A DNA stretch of 64,000 nt from CAKSUT01 sp045542335 (GCA_045542335.1 JAZQKV010000086.1:62001-126000), one strand, 5' to 3'. Positions 53,701 to 62,568 are shown, counted from the first letter of the stretch. Notes: generated by a model not told the origin, from the letters alone. Program-made: numbers and translations.

Positions 53701-56700
53701 CTACCACCGTTGATAACACCTCTTGCAGTACCTGTGTGAGAAGCATTTCCGCCGTGACCGCCTGTACCGAAGGTATGTACAGTCGCGTTGTCGAGAATGA
53801 TATTTACGTCACCTGTAACCGCACAGGTATTGTAACCGGAAGCTCTCGTGTGTGCTATATTGAGTCCGGGGCTGTTGATTACAAGAGGCTTGCATTCGTT
53901 AAGAGTATATGTTCCACCACCATCTGAAAAATAGTGGATATAAAGACCGGCAGAACGTCTTACCGTGGCACCTGTGTAGAGCTCTGTACCCGAAGTCCAG
54001 GAAGCAACAGTTGTTCCGTCTTCCTTATAGGTACAATACTGAACGTAAACCGCTGCAGGATAGTATTCAACAATATTGAAGTTGTCAAACACAACCTCCT
54101 GACCGTAGCTGCTGTAATATATCTCACCGTTGTTATTGGGAACGCCGGTAAGTTCGCCTGCCTCATACTTTGCTCTGTCGCCAAGGCGTATGGTTTTCAC
54201 GCCAAGAACAACGTCTACATTCTTCCATGTGAGCTTTGCCGCATCGGAAATCTTGGAATGGTTGATATGAGTGTGCATATAGAATCTTGCACCGTCCTCA
54301 GCAGTTATGGTGACATCACCATAGCCGGCAAGAGAAGGACCGGTATAGACTGTATGCGACACATCCCCTACCATAACAATATAGTTTTCATTTGTCTTAT
54401 AGGTGTCGGGGAAAGCAGTTGCAAGCTTGTCTGTTGCTTCCTTGATGGTGTTTGTGATACCAAAAGGATTTTCGGGAGTGAGACCGTTGCCTGTGCCACT
54501 GCTTGAAATGTAGAGAACATTTGCATCCTCGGGATATGTTTCCCAGATACGCACCTCAACCTCAGAGCCTGTGTTTTCGCCGTCGGTATATCTCATGAGA
54601 TAGAGACCTGCCGAAAGGCCTGTGATTTCGGTTATGCCTGCATCGTAGGATGTCCAATCGTCTGCATCATGTTTCTTGATTTCAAGAGCTTTTGATGTTG
54701 CTTCAGCAAAGGTGATCTTTGCGTCTTTGCCAAATGCCGTTGTTGCCTTTGTGACAGTGAAGTTTTCGGGAGCATCGGCAAGTACAAATTCAAACTCGTA
54801 GTCTGCAACGTTGTCAACCGAAAGAATTGCAACGTTTGTACCTGTGCCACCCTCGCCCGCCTGAGTGAGAGTGTAGCCGTAGTATCCCTCGGGAACGGTA
54901 ACATTGATTGTGGGATATTCAACATTCGTTGAAAGAAGCTCAACACCGCTTATGTCGATTTCTGCCTTACCGTCCTTGATAGCAACGGGGATTTCATACC
55001 TGTAAACCGTGGGGTCAAAGTCAAATACCTGCTCAAGAGCCGCATTTTCTTCGTCTGTTGCGCCCTCGATTTCAATTGTCGCATTGATTATGGGCTCGCC
55101 TGTTATTTCGTCAACAATCGGCTCACCGCTTGCTGTGTCAACAAGTGTAATGGGGCTTACTGCGGAAATTGTCTTGTCAAGTCCCTCGGACTGTCCCCAA
55201 AGCAGGAAGAAACGAATGTCAAAAGGTGTGTTGTTATCTGTGTGGATAATTCTGATGGTATGTTCGCCCTCGGAAAGTCCCTTTGCAAGATAATAAATCT
55301 TGTTGTTGGGGTAGGAACGGTAAATGTTTGCCGTCTGAATGGGACCGCCGTCAACGGAGTAAGCAATATTGGTACCGTTCTTGCTGTTCTGTGTACCATA
55401 GGACCATGTCCACAAACCGAGATTCTTTGAGTTGAACTTAAAGCTTATTACGTCGCCCTCTTTGGAAGAACGGAAATACTTGCCATTGTTATCAACAACA
55501 GCATAGTTTCCAAAGCCTGCGGAATTGCCCACCGCTTCGGGAGCAAGCATGTATGCATCGGAGAGAAGCTCGCCCTTGTTGTTCTCTGTACAGTAAAGTG
55601 TCTCGGGAAGAACCTTTGCTGCGTATTCGGTTGCAGTAGGTGTGTAGCTTGTGGGAAGCTGTTCTTCGAGATAATCGATGATTGATGCAGCATAGTGTGC
55701 ATAACCTGTATCATTGGGGTGAACGCCGTCAATAGTTCCACCGGAACGCTCGAAATACTTCTTCCATGCTGCGTCTGTGGTATTAGGCCACTTGTTGCCG
55801 TTTTCTGCGTAAATTGTCTTTGCGAGCTCATGTCCTATATAAAGAATAGGAAGATTGTAGTGCTCGGAGAGCTTTGTATAAGGTACACCATAGCTCGGAA
55901 CACCGCCTGTTGAAGGGATATCCTGCTTCATTATACCGTTGTCACCGACAACAAGGAGTACAATGTTTATCTTGGGATTTACCTTATAAAGCTTCTGGAT
56001 TATAGATTCAATGTAAACATACTGCTCATCCTTGCCGTAAATGCCGTCATAGCTGTCGTTTACACACATTTCGATAAATACGATGTCGGGGCAATCGTCC
56101 TTGATAAGGTCACGGTCTGCACGGAAAATACCAAAGATAGCACCTGTACCGCCCCAACCTGCGTTGCGTTCAACAACTGTAGCAGACGGGAATGTGGACT
56201 TGAACCAATCTCTTGTTATACCTCTCCAGGAGGTGTTGTTAGCACTTGTCGCACCTGTACCTGCGGTAACAGAGCCGCCAAAGTATCCGATAACGATTTC
56301 CTTGTCAGCCTGGAGCTTGTAAAGAGTATTTATAAGAGCCTCTGGCTTGTTCTGGTCAACGTTAAAGTTGATTGTGTAAAGAACGGTTTCGCCGTCCATG
56401 ATGTATGCCTTATAGCCTGTGCCCTCAACTGTTTCGTATGTAACCTCAACTGTTTCGGGAGCAGTGCCGGAGTTGCCAAATGTAACAACAGGCTGAGCCG
56501 CACCGTAATTAAGAGCTATATTGTACTCTGTGGTATCGGCATCAAAGTCCTCGATTTCAATACCGTCGTAGTAAACCGCTGTCACGCCGAATACTGTAGT
56601 ACCGCCGGTAAAGTTTACCGTTACAACAGCCTCTCCGTTGTCCTTGATTGTGGAAACAGCATTGCCGTCGCCGTCAAGCTTGCCGTTTGTGATAACGACG

Positions 56701-59060
56701 TTGTCTGTATTACCCTTTGCCACAGCTGTAAGCACGGGGATAGTGCTTGCACCTGCAAGGTCGTAGTCATACTCTGTCACGTCGCCTATGGAAACGCCGT
56801 CAAGAAGAACATCCGTAACGGTGAAATCTCCCTCAAAATCGGAAACGTGAAGTTTTGCATCGCCGAGACTTCCGAAAAGGCCGACGTAGCCTATTTCAAA
56901 TGTATCCTCAAGATGGTTTGCAACGTCATCGGAGGTGAGGTAAACCTGCCACGCTCCCATTGCACCCTTGGCTGAATAATCGTAGTAAATAACATTCCAC
57001 TGATTATTTACAAGGGTGGGAGAATCAAGTGCCGTAACAAATGCACTTTCTCCTGAAACAGCATACCAACGCAAGGAGGGAAGCTGAGGAGCAGCCTTTG
57101 CCTTGGGACGTATAACAAGCTTCATAACCTTGTAATCGGTTGTCTTATAGTCTTCTACAATACTGCCACCCGGGCAAACCTCACCTGTAGCCCACATGTC
57201 AGAGTTTTCAGCGTTGTCAAAATACTGATTACCGGGGTTGACAAGAACATACTCTCTGCTGAAATCGTCAACCTTATTTTCTGTAAGACATCTGTGATTT
57301 TCAATGCCCTTGTAGCCTATTGACAGTTCAATAGGCTCAACCTCTGTCGTTGTCGCACCGCCTGTGAAGTTTACGGTATACAACACTTCACCGTCTTTCT
57401 CGATTGTTGCCTCTGCAGTGCCGTCTTCAAAGCTGAACTCTGTGTACTCAACGGAAAGACCGTCGGTATTACCCTTACCTGCAAGGGTAACTGTGGGAAC
57501 AACGCTTGCACCTGCAAGGTCGTATTCATACTGGGTAGTAGCGACATCAAAGCCGGAGATTGCTGTTCCGTCTACCTTGATGCCTGTGATGCTGAGGTCA
57601 CCCTCAAAGTCGGAAACGTGAGCCTTTGCATCGGCATAGTTTCCGAAAAGTGCAAGGTAACCGAAGTCTATTCTTGTATCCTCGGTGAGAGTACCTATAT
57701 TGCCGGAGAATACAGTACCCATGTAGTATAAAAGACCTGCTTCAAGCACGCCGCCTGTTTTGAAAAGGTCAGTCATGTCGTAGTATGCAACAGTCCAATC
57801 GCCTACAGTCTTTGTTTCCTTGGCATAGACAGCTGCACCGCCAAAATTCTTGTTCATGGGTCTGAAAACAAACGCCTGAGTGTCAGTGGTCTTATAAACA
57901 GCCTTGAGAGCCTTGTACTGTGTCTGCTCTGCAGAAAGGTTTCCTCCGGGACCTACTGTCTTGGTGGCATCGGAAGAAAAGTTAGGTGTAATGCGGTGAA
58001 CGGTTCTTCCGAAAATGTCGTTTTCATCAACACCGTTGTAGTATACGGCACAGTTGTTGGAAATATCACTATATGTATACTTGATGGGAAGAGGAGCTAT
58101 ATCGGTAAGCATTGCACCGCCTGTAAAGTTTACAGTATAAAGAACCTCGCCATCCTGCTCAATTGTAGCAATTGCAGTACCTGTCGTTGTGTCAACGTTT
58201 GTACATTCAACGGTAATACCGGATGCATCACCGCTACCTGTCAAAGCAACTGCAGGGACAGTATCCGCTTCGCCAAGATCGTAAGTATATTCGGTTGTGG
58301 AAGCGGAAAAGCCGGAAATGGCTGTACCGCCAACGGTGATACCTGTTATGTTAAGCTCACCCTCGAAATCGGAAACATGAGCCTTTGCATCTTCAAGGTC
58401 GCCGAAATATCCTGCATAACCTATCTCAAAGGTATCACTTGTATGATTCTGAGAAGCTTCCGATGCGTAAACATTGAACATTACGCCGTGCACACCATAC
58501 TGATAATACGTTTTAAGAGCCTCTGTTGAAGTGTAAGAGTAGTATGCGGTAACCCACTTGTCTGCCTCATGAGACTTGCCCTCGTCAAACGACGCAGAGA
58601 TAGTCTTTGCGGAAGTGTTCATTTCGCCGGATTCTTTATTTGCAAAAACAGACATGGTGGGAGTAGTATCACTGGGTGACTTGTAAACAACCTTGATTAC
58701 GTTGTAGTCTGCAGTCGCCTGTGTAAAGGAAGCGGGAGATACAGAACTGCTGGGCTTGGTGGAAGCATCCGCTTCAATGATCGTGATTGTTCTTCCCAAA
58801 ACATCCTTTCCCGTGGAAGCCTTTGCATGCTGGTCGTTAGCATTGGCGTGGTTGATTGAAAAATTGATGGGGGTAAGCTCTGTTGCCAGAACTTCAACCT
58901 CGGCATCTTCCTCTTTGGCTTCTTCCGTTTCGGGTTCTTCAACAACTTCTTGAGTTTCCTCAACTGTGTCCACCACTTCGGCAGCATATGCGAAAGTGTT
59001 GAAGCATGAGAAAACCATAAGCATTGTCAAAAGAATACTGAGCAATCTTCTTGTTTTCAT
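50763..59060 (-). CDS. Giant exported SGNH/beta-helix protein with dockerin (2765 aa)
   Basis: Exported multidomain protein. Order: signal peptide (1-26), acidic segment (about 28-57), three repeats of about 250 residues (about 60-317, 318-572, 573-820), each a jelly roll ending in HVSDFEG plus a cadherin-like beta-sandwich (YxYDL), and a shorter fourth copy (about 821-900). Then an SGNH esterase domain (about 915-1130; GGSV, EMCVND, DGVHP), a beta-sandwich (about 1145-1270), a beta-helix (about 1515-1880), two Listeria-Bacteroides-type repeats (about 1960-2065) and a second beta-helix (about 2070-2480). It ends in a dockerin-like module (about 2700-2765) with two calcium-loop segments, GDGIVDIDDF and DIDEDGEVTVMD. 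It probably deacetylates or binds polysaccharides. The downstream gene could be its anchor. Confidence 0.85.
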   Translation of the reverse strand: MKTRRLLSILLTMLMVFSCFNTFAYAAEVVDTVEETQEVVEEPETEEAKEEDAEVEVLATELTPINFSINHANANDQHAKASTGKDVLGRTITIIEADASTKPSSSVSPASFTQATADYNVIKVVYKSPSDTTPTMSVFANKESGEMNTSAKTISASFDEGKSHEADKWVTAYYSYTSTEALKTYYQYGVHGVMFNVYASEASQNHTSDTFEIGYAGYFGDLEDAKAHVSDFEGELNITGITVGGTAISGFSASTTEYTYDLGEADTVPAVALTGSGDASGITVECTNVDTTTGTAIATIEQDGEVLYTVNFTGGAMLTDIAPLPIKYTYSDISNNCAVYYNGVDENDIFGRTVHRITPNFSSDATKTVGPGGNLSAEQTQYKALKAVYKTTDTQAFVFRPMNKNFGGAAVYAKETKTVGDWTVAYYDMTDLFKTGGVLEAGLLYYMGTVFSGNIGTLTEDTRIDFGYLALFGNYADAKAHVSDFEGDLSITGIKVDGTAISGFDVATTQYEYDLAGASVVPTVTLAGKGNTDGLSVEYTEFSFEDGTAEATIEKDGEVLYTVNFTGGATTTEVEPIELSIGYKGIENHRCLTENKVDDFSREYVLVNPGNQYFDNAENSDMWATGEVCPGGSIVEDYKTTDYKVMKLVIRPKAKAAPQLPSLRWYAVSGESAFVTALDSPTLVNNQWNVIYYDYSAKGAMGAWQVYLTSDDVANHLEDTFEIGYVGLFGSLGDAKLHVSDFEGDFTVTDVLLDGVSIGDVTEYDYDLAGASTIPVLTAVAKGNTDNVVITNGKLDGDGNAVSTIKDNGEAVVTVNFTGGTTVFGVTAVYYDGIEIEDFDADTTEYNIALNYGAAQPVVTFGNSGTAPETVEVTYETVEGTGYKAYIMDGETVLYTINFNVDQNKPEALINTLYKLQADKEIVIGYFGGSVTAGTGATSANNTSWRGITRDWFKSTFPSATVVERNAGWGGTGAIFGIFRADRDLIKDDCPDIVFIEMCVNDSYDGIYGKDEQYVYIESIIQKLYKVNPKINIVLLVVGDNGIMKQDIPSTGGVPSYGVPYTKLSEHYNLPILYIGHELAKTIYAENGNKWPNTTDAAWKKYFERSGGTIDGVHPNDTGYAHYAASIIDYLEEQLPTSYTPTATEYAAKVLPETLYCTENNKGELLSDAYMLAPEAVGNSAGFGNYAVVDNNGKYFRSSKEGDVISFKFNSKNLGLWTWSYGTQNSKNGTNIAYSVDGGPIQTANIYRSYPNNKIYYLAKGLSEGEHTIRIIHTDNNTPFDIRFFLLWGQSEGLDKTISAVSPITLVDTASGEPIVDEITGEPIINATIEIEGATDEENAALEQVFDFDPTVYRYEIPVAIKDGKAEIDISGVELLSTNVEYPTINVTVPEGYYGYTLTQAGEGGTGTNVAILSVDNVADYEFEFVLADAPENFTVTKATTAFGKDAKITFAEATSKALEIKKHDADDWTSYDAGITEITGLSAGLYLMRYTDGENTGSEVEVRIWETYPEDANVLYISSSGTGNGLTPENPFGITNTIKEATDKLATAFPDTYKTNENYIVMVGDVSHTVYTGPSLAGYGDVTITAEDGARFYMHTHINHSKISDAAKLTWKNVDVVLGVKTIRLGDRAKYEAGELTGVPNNNGEIYYSSYGQEVVFDNFNIVEYYPAAVYVQYCTYKEDGTTVASWTSGTELYTGATVRRSAGLYIHYFSDGGGTYTLNECKPLVINSPGLNIAHTRASGYNTCAVTGDVNIILDNATVHTFGTGGHGGNASHTGTARGVINGGRVTSVAYVGAQSSGKINGSALLIVNGGAIAKITAKNSTYNTLDTALIINNGLTYTVETANIDYYLKSAAGGSADAVFADDNTIASFVFTTDKELVVIDGVEYETVDGTVTVAAATVGTGESSVTYKNKDVAVNFNVGTAGSEIDSITIEKGNDIVIADLPTPTVTDGINEFKGWSLTEGGEIYTGEKYTVTGETTLYAVYDLIEHEITYAYGENKYATVPESATCGNNGAITVAEAPTFNNGAKYEFLGWSDGETTYQPGDEIAGVTADVTLTAQWNVDANVWYISDWTGTPDGGYDPSEPFGTKLEILTPVTITSVQTAKDNIKNTLAETLTKDADAVVKTGIDGYAWKNAKCAIVSASAKIKDGSDYTLIVTDAVTMYHPTNTGHLTIKGLDENSTIYVVTGFKAYRKGDTTIDNIKMLTIGANNMEPILPTTDYDYTIGDNVIGGTGKLNIDGVEYLCNSSRNYETEAEAYYNESTGTLLECLVPYNDCINKSISTIRLFHSNYYKDAQPSTNTITIGNNFTAGVVGPGANYNQNNPVNVAEAISGSRTVILKGNTSDFRITHAGRFDGVATLIVDGGNVTNYMALGGVIANNASTKDYGRNSIFGYAHGIINGGTVKKVYLQSQLSSGATQQPDADGYYTKQTITGTLGANAQLGVAVLEVNGGTITEGIQARGTNATATQVVIFNNGTSATVAANAADIVAYSSADGKVEAIVDTSATWVYNNVTYPLGEDFTFDGFKVTTTYSTVVLKDKTTDTEIKRYTVIDGVATIPASDLTAEGNVYEIAYTANEDEVKVSGKVYVDRTTESAVKNPAYLTFRTADGTLVKSIAIESENTATKSETVTVDGVEVTLYYIEVGNVIDVSDITAEGAITVSVEKNGYLAKKIKTYDSASEIGGTIVDNLELDLVAGDIKGNYGDICGDGIVDIDDFIRIIRGFSKELSEIEEFVKAVDIDEDGEVTVMDLSFVKSNFGRKAE

Positions 59061-59121
59061 GTGACATCTCTCCTGTTGTAAAATTTTTTCATTCCGAATG
59101 CAAAAGCATACAGATATAATT

Positions 59122-59150
59122 ATTATACATTAAGATGTATCAAAAGTCAA
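59122..59150 (-). promoter_or_regulatory. Promoter of the giant exported protein gene
   Basis: Minus strand TTGACT (59145-59150), 17-base spacer, TATAAT (59122-59127). The leader is about 55 bases. Confidence 0.85.
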
Positions 59151-59413
59151 CAAAGAAAAAAAATTTCGGATATTGTTATAAAAATGTGCCGGCTTTTTTG
59201 TGCATATTGACAAGCACTTTTTTCTCAGAGAATTGCACATTTCCGTACGCATTTTTCGTACACAGTCTATACACACAGAGTACAAAAAGATTGTCTTTTT
59301 TGGTCACAGTTTAGAGTAATGACATCTTTTCGATGAGAATCCGAATAAGCACATCCATTCAACAATTGCATCCGGCGATTTACCGCTTTGTTTCAAGCAC
59401 GGAGACAACAGTA

Positions 59414-59442
59414 TTGACAAAAATAATGCTCTGTGGTATAAT
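59414..59442 (+). promoter_or_regulatory. Promoter of the RadC-like gene
   Basis: TTGACA (59414-59419), 17-base spacer, TATAAT (59437-59442), perfect consensus. Confidence 0.88.
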
Positions 59443-59478
59443 CAGAACATAAACTTTTTGGAGAATAGTGCTGTATAA

Positions 59479-60171
59479 ATGAAAAAACAATCCGGAAACA
59501 CCGGGGATTTACATAAAAATCACCGCAAACGTATGCAGAACAAAGTGCTAAACGGCGACATTGACAGTATGTATGACCATGAATTGCTTGAAATGCTGCT
59601 CTTTATTCCAATTCCAAGGGTTAACACCAATCCCATAGCTCACAGATTGCTTAACAAGTTTGGAAGTATCCCGGAAGTGCTTCATGCCTCCGAAAGCGAA
59701 CTCATAACCGTGGAAGGTGTTGGGAAAAGCACTGCAAAGTACCTCAAGTCCCTTGAAAAGCTCTTTGAAGATTTTGAGACCTGTTATCAACGTGAGCTTG
59801 TTGAACTATCAGAAACAAGTGTCGAAAAGCGTATCGACGAGATTGTCAACAATACTATTGCCGCGATAAAAGACTCAGACCCCGGCACAATGGCAATCTC
59901 TTTTCTTGGAGCAAATGGCTTGAGCAGAAAAATGTATGTAAGCAAAAGCAATGTGGTAAATTATCGTGAAGTTGTCCGCCTGTCATTGATGTACGGCATA
60001 AATTCAATTGTTATTTGCGAAAGAGTAAACGATGTTTCTTCGGCGTTAATCAAGAAAGTTGTTTCAATTCTTGAAGATGCCAACATTATGACGGTATTTG
60101 CCTATCTCGTCACAGACGGATTTTGCATCGAGCTTTTCAGCGGCGAAGTAAGTGAGCCGACAGACTATTGA
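59479..60171 (+). CDS. RadC-like protein with degenerate JAMM domain
   Basis: Protein of 230 residues that matches RadC (UPF0758) at the N-terminus: HRKRMQNKVL, HELLEMLLFIPIPRVNTNPIAH (about 34-55) and a helix-hairpin-helix (ELITVEGVGKSTAKYLKSL, about 75-93). The C-terminal half follows the fold's order (GLSRKMYVSKSNVVNYREVVRLSLMYG), but where RadC has the metal-binding HNHPSG the sequence reads ICERVNDVS. The downstream Ser/Asp ligands are missing too. It is therefore probably not a zinc peptidase and may be a regulatory or DNA-binding relative. The start is weak: GGAG (59460-59463) lies about 15 bases before the ATG. It is alone in its transcript. Confidence 0.82.
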   Translation: MKKQSGNTGDLHKNHRKRMQNKVLNGDIDSMYDHELLEMLLFIPIPRVNTNPIAHRLLNKFGSIPEVLHASESELITVEGVGKSTAKYLKSLEKLFEDFETCYQRELVELSETSVEKRIDEIVNNTIAAIKDSDPGTMAISFLGANGLSRKMYVSKSNVVNYREVVRLSLMYGINSIVICERVNDVSSALIKKVVSILEDANIMTVFAYLVTDGFCIELFSGEVSEPTDY

Positions 60172-60189
60172 TTCTCCCATAATAAAGTA

Positions 60190-60230
60190 AAAAAGTGCAG
60201 CTTCCGTTTCTTTTGGAAGCTGCATTTTGT
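60190..60230 (+). terminator. Terminator after the RadC-like gene
   Basis: A perfect 10-base stem (60196-60205 with 60215-60224), flanked by A4 on the left and TTTTG on the right; between convergent genes. Confidence 0.87.
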
Positions 60231-60268
60231 AATTGCCCTTTTTGAGTCACAACCTTGTTGTGCACCTG

Positions 60269-61450
60269 TTATTTTTCCTTTTTACCGTTTGTACAAGCGC
60301 TGACATTTGAACAGATATTGCAATCCCTGCAAGTGCCCTCTGCCATTTTGTATTCGCCGTCAGTTATTCCGGGGTAGTTCTTTTCGAGATATTCTTCACG
60401 GTAAGGATTTACTCCGGGCGAAACACTTTCGGGCTTGTTTGGAATCAACCAGCTCTTTTTCTTGTAGAACGGATTTTTAAATGTGTTCTCTATGCGACCA
60501 CTTTTTTCAAGAGCATTCATACAGGCACGGATACAGCCTCTTGCACCGCACACCGCAAAATAGCCCGTATGGGAGAGAATGTAGTTATAATATTCCATAA
60601 CATCCGAAGTTTCGGGCTTTCTGCCCCATTTTGCAGTTGCCATGGAATAGCAGAGAATATAAGCCTCCTCCTCGGTCATTTCGCTGTTTCGCACATCAAA
60701 TGCCATGTTGGGAAATTCCTTTTTGTGGAAGGGAGAACACTCATTGTTAAAGCCGTGATGTGAAAGAGTGCATCTACCCATGCGCACATCTCCGTACCAT
60801 ATCTTTTTCTCGCCGAAATCCACTTCAAGACGCTTTGTTTCGTCCTTAACATCCGGCACTGCATCTCCGGGACATTCCCTTGCGCACGCACCGCAATGGA
60901 TGCAAATATCGCCTGTGTCAAGGATGGGATCGGGTTCAAGCTCGCAGTCTGTGAAAATAAGACCAAGACGCACTCTCGGTCCGAACTTCTTTGTGAGGAA
61001 CACCTTTGAGAAACCCACCTCGCCAAGTCCGCATCCTGCCGCAATAAGTCGCACGCTGCAAACCACATTCGGCGGCACCTTGTCGGGAGCCACAGGTTTG
61101 TTTATGGTTGAGTTTCCCTCGGGAACTGCAGGATAGTGCGCAACCGCTTCCCAGCCATGGTCCTCTATGAAACAGCAAAGCTCATAGGATTTTTTTGGGC
61201 GAAAAAGCGAGTTTAATTTGTTGTAGGAATAAAAAGTATAGTTGTGCCAATGAGTGCCCTCCTCAATGCCTCTGTATGTACCTCGGGGGATTCTCATGGC
61301 AACGGCAATAACGGATTTTGCTTCGGGGAAATAAGTGAGGGGATTCATAAGCTCGGGGGCGTTTTTAAAACGTTCCACATTACCTATAGCGATGCAGTCC
61401 AGACCTATTTCTGCCGCCTTATCCTTTATCATCTGTGATGTAAGCTTCAT
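60269..61450 (-). CDS. QueG-like iron-sulfur protein (393 aa)
   Basis: Relative of epoxyqueuosine reductase QueG and reductive dehalogenases. The N-terminal about 170 residues resemble the cobalamin-binding part (FPEAKSVIAVAMRIPRG, about 41-57; GLGEVGFSKVFLTKKFGPR, near 150-168), then a ferredoxin-type motif CIHCGACARECPGDAVP (about 191-207). Further cysteines replace or supply the second cluster, and the end carries an extra CRDCNICSNVSAC group (about 375-387). HEAT repeats of true QueG are absent. The substrate is unknown, and a queuosine role is doubtful because a shorter paralogue follows upstream. It is downstream of that gene by 39 bases, in one operon. Confidence 0.8.
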   Translation of the reverse strand: MKLTSQMIKDKAAEIGLDCIAIGNVERFKNAPELMNPLTYFPEAKSVIAVAMRIPRGTYRGIEEGTHWHNYTFYSYNKLNSLFRPKKSYELCCFIEDHGWEAVAHYPAVPEGNSTINKPVAPDKVPPNVVCSVRLIAAGCGLGEVGFSKVFLTKKFGPRVRLGLIFTDCELEPDPILDTGDICIHCGACARECPGDAVPDVKDETKRLEVDFGEKKIWYGDVRMGRCTLSHHGFNNECSPFHKKEFPNMAFDVRNSEMTEEEAYILCYSMATAKWGRKPETSDVMEYYNYILSHTGYFAVCGARGCIRACMNALEKSGRIENTFKNPFYKKKSWLIPNKPESVSPGVNPYREEYLEKNYPGITDGEYKMAEGTCRDCNICSNVSACTNGKKEK

Positions 61451-61489
61451 CTGAAAACTCCTTTCGTATGAGATGTTGCGGCTTTTCCG

Positions 61490-62395
61490 TTATCTCTTTT
61501 TTGCACTTGTAAAGTTTCCGCCGGAAACAACGTCTGTCTTTTCTTCGACGTATTTTCCGCACTCATCAAGTGCCCACGCATCTCTTTTTCTGAAAGAGTT
61601 TTCAAATTTGTTGCCGACAATTCCGTTTTCTTCAAGGTGGCAAAGACAGGTTCTGTTGCAAAGTGCGGCAACTCTGTCGGGCTTGCCCTTGGAGGAAAGT
61701 CTGTTGGGAGCAGCTCCGTTTTTACAGATTTTGCACTTTTCGTAATCAATTTTCGCAACAGTCATTTTCTTTCCGCAGATGTCGATTTCGGTTGTTTCGG
61801 TCTTGCTTATCGCACCGAGAGGACAAGCATCCGCACATTTTCCGCAGGCATCGCAGAGCTTTTTCTGCATAACGGGCGTGGGTTCAAGCTCTGCATCTGT
61901 GATAATCATGTGGAAACGCTGACGTGAGCCGTATTTCTCCGAAAGAGCAATGCCATTCATGCCGATTTCACAGATACCGCAAGCAACAGCCGCATAGTCA
62001 AAATCAGGGAAAACGTTGGGAGCAGGTCTGCCAGGCTCAACGGAAACGCCCATAGGTGTAACTTCCGGAGGATTGGGGAAAAGAGGAACAGCCTCCCAGC
62101 CCTCGTCTTCAATTGCGTTTACAAGTCCATAGCACGCAATGGAGAGAAAATCATCTTCAAGCCAGGTTTTGCCGAAAAGGGTGTAGTCCTGAAAATTTGT
62201 CCCTTCCTCAACCCCTCTGAGTGCACCGCGGCAAATGCGTTTGCCAATCATTATGACGGTTTTACCCTCGGGGAAAATTGAAAAAGGATTGTGTGCGGGA
62301 TCTATACAGTCAAAGCGTTCTTTTGGAGCAAAGCCGATGAGGTCAATTCCCTCTCGCTTCACAGCCTCCATGATTTTTTCTTTAAGTTGCTTCAT
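61490..62395 (-). CDS. QueG-like iron-sulfur protein (301 aa)
   Basis: Shorter paralogue of the next gene. Similar N-terminal part (FPEGKTVIMIGKRICRGAL, about 42-60; GICEIGMNGIALSEKYGSRQ, about 148-167) and the cluster motif CDACGKCADACPLGA (about 191-205), followed by CKICKN (about 228-233) for a second cluster. A C-terminal CNRTCLCHLEENG follows near 254. These features fit proteins with two [4Fe-4S] clusters and possibly cobalamin. No transporter or corrinoid methyltransferase is next to the pair. A ribosome-site-like AAAGGAAAG precedes the ATG. Confidence 0.8.
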   Translation of the reverse strand: MKQLKEKIMEAVKREGIDLIGFAPKERFDCIDPAHNPFSIFPEGKTVIMIGKRICRGALRGVEEGTNFQDYTLFGKTWLEDDFLSIACYGLVNAIEDEGWEAVPLFPNPPEVTPMGVSVEPGRPAPNVFPDFDYAAVACGICEIGMNGIALSEKYGSRQRFHMIITDAELEPTPVMQKKLCDACGKCADACPLGAISKTETTEIDICGKKMTVAKIDYEKCKICKNGAAPNRLSSKGKPDRVAALCNRTCLCHLEENGIVGNKFENSFRKRDAWALDECGKYVEEKTDVVSGGNFTSAKKR

Positions 62396-62509
62396 AATAC
62401 TTTCCTTTCATCTCCGTTTTGCCCGGAGCCTTTTATGCTTATTTGCATTATAAACTTGTTTTTTAATTTTTGCAATAACAAAACACAATCAATTTTAACT
62501 TTTCGAAAC

Positions 62510-62538
62510 TTGATTTGCTTATTTTTGCGTGATATAAT
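62510..62538 (+). promoter_or_regulatory. Promoter of the small membrane protein/AraC operon
   Basis: TTGATT (62510-62515), 17-base spacer, TATAAT (62533-62538); ATG at 62569. Confidence 0.82.
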
Positions 62539-62568
62539 GTTGTCATAAAAACAATTAGGAGGTATATT

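Larger units (their letters stand above)
59061..59478. other. Divergent promoter region, giant gene / radC-like gene
   Basis: A 418-base AT-rich gap with a clear promoter at each end (59122-59150 minus, 59414-59442 plus). The middle contains short direct words (GTACG, GTGC, GCACATTTCC) but no gene or RNA that I can support. Confidence 0.5.
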
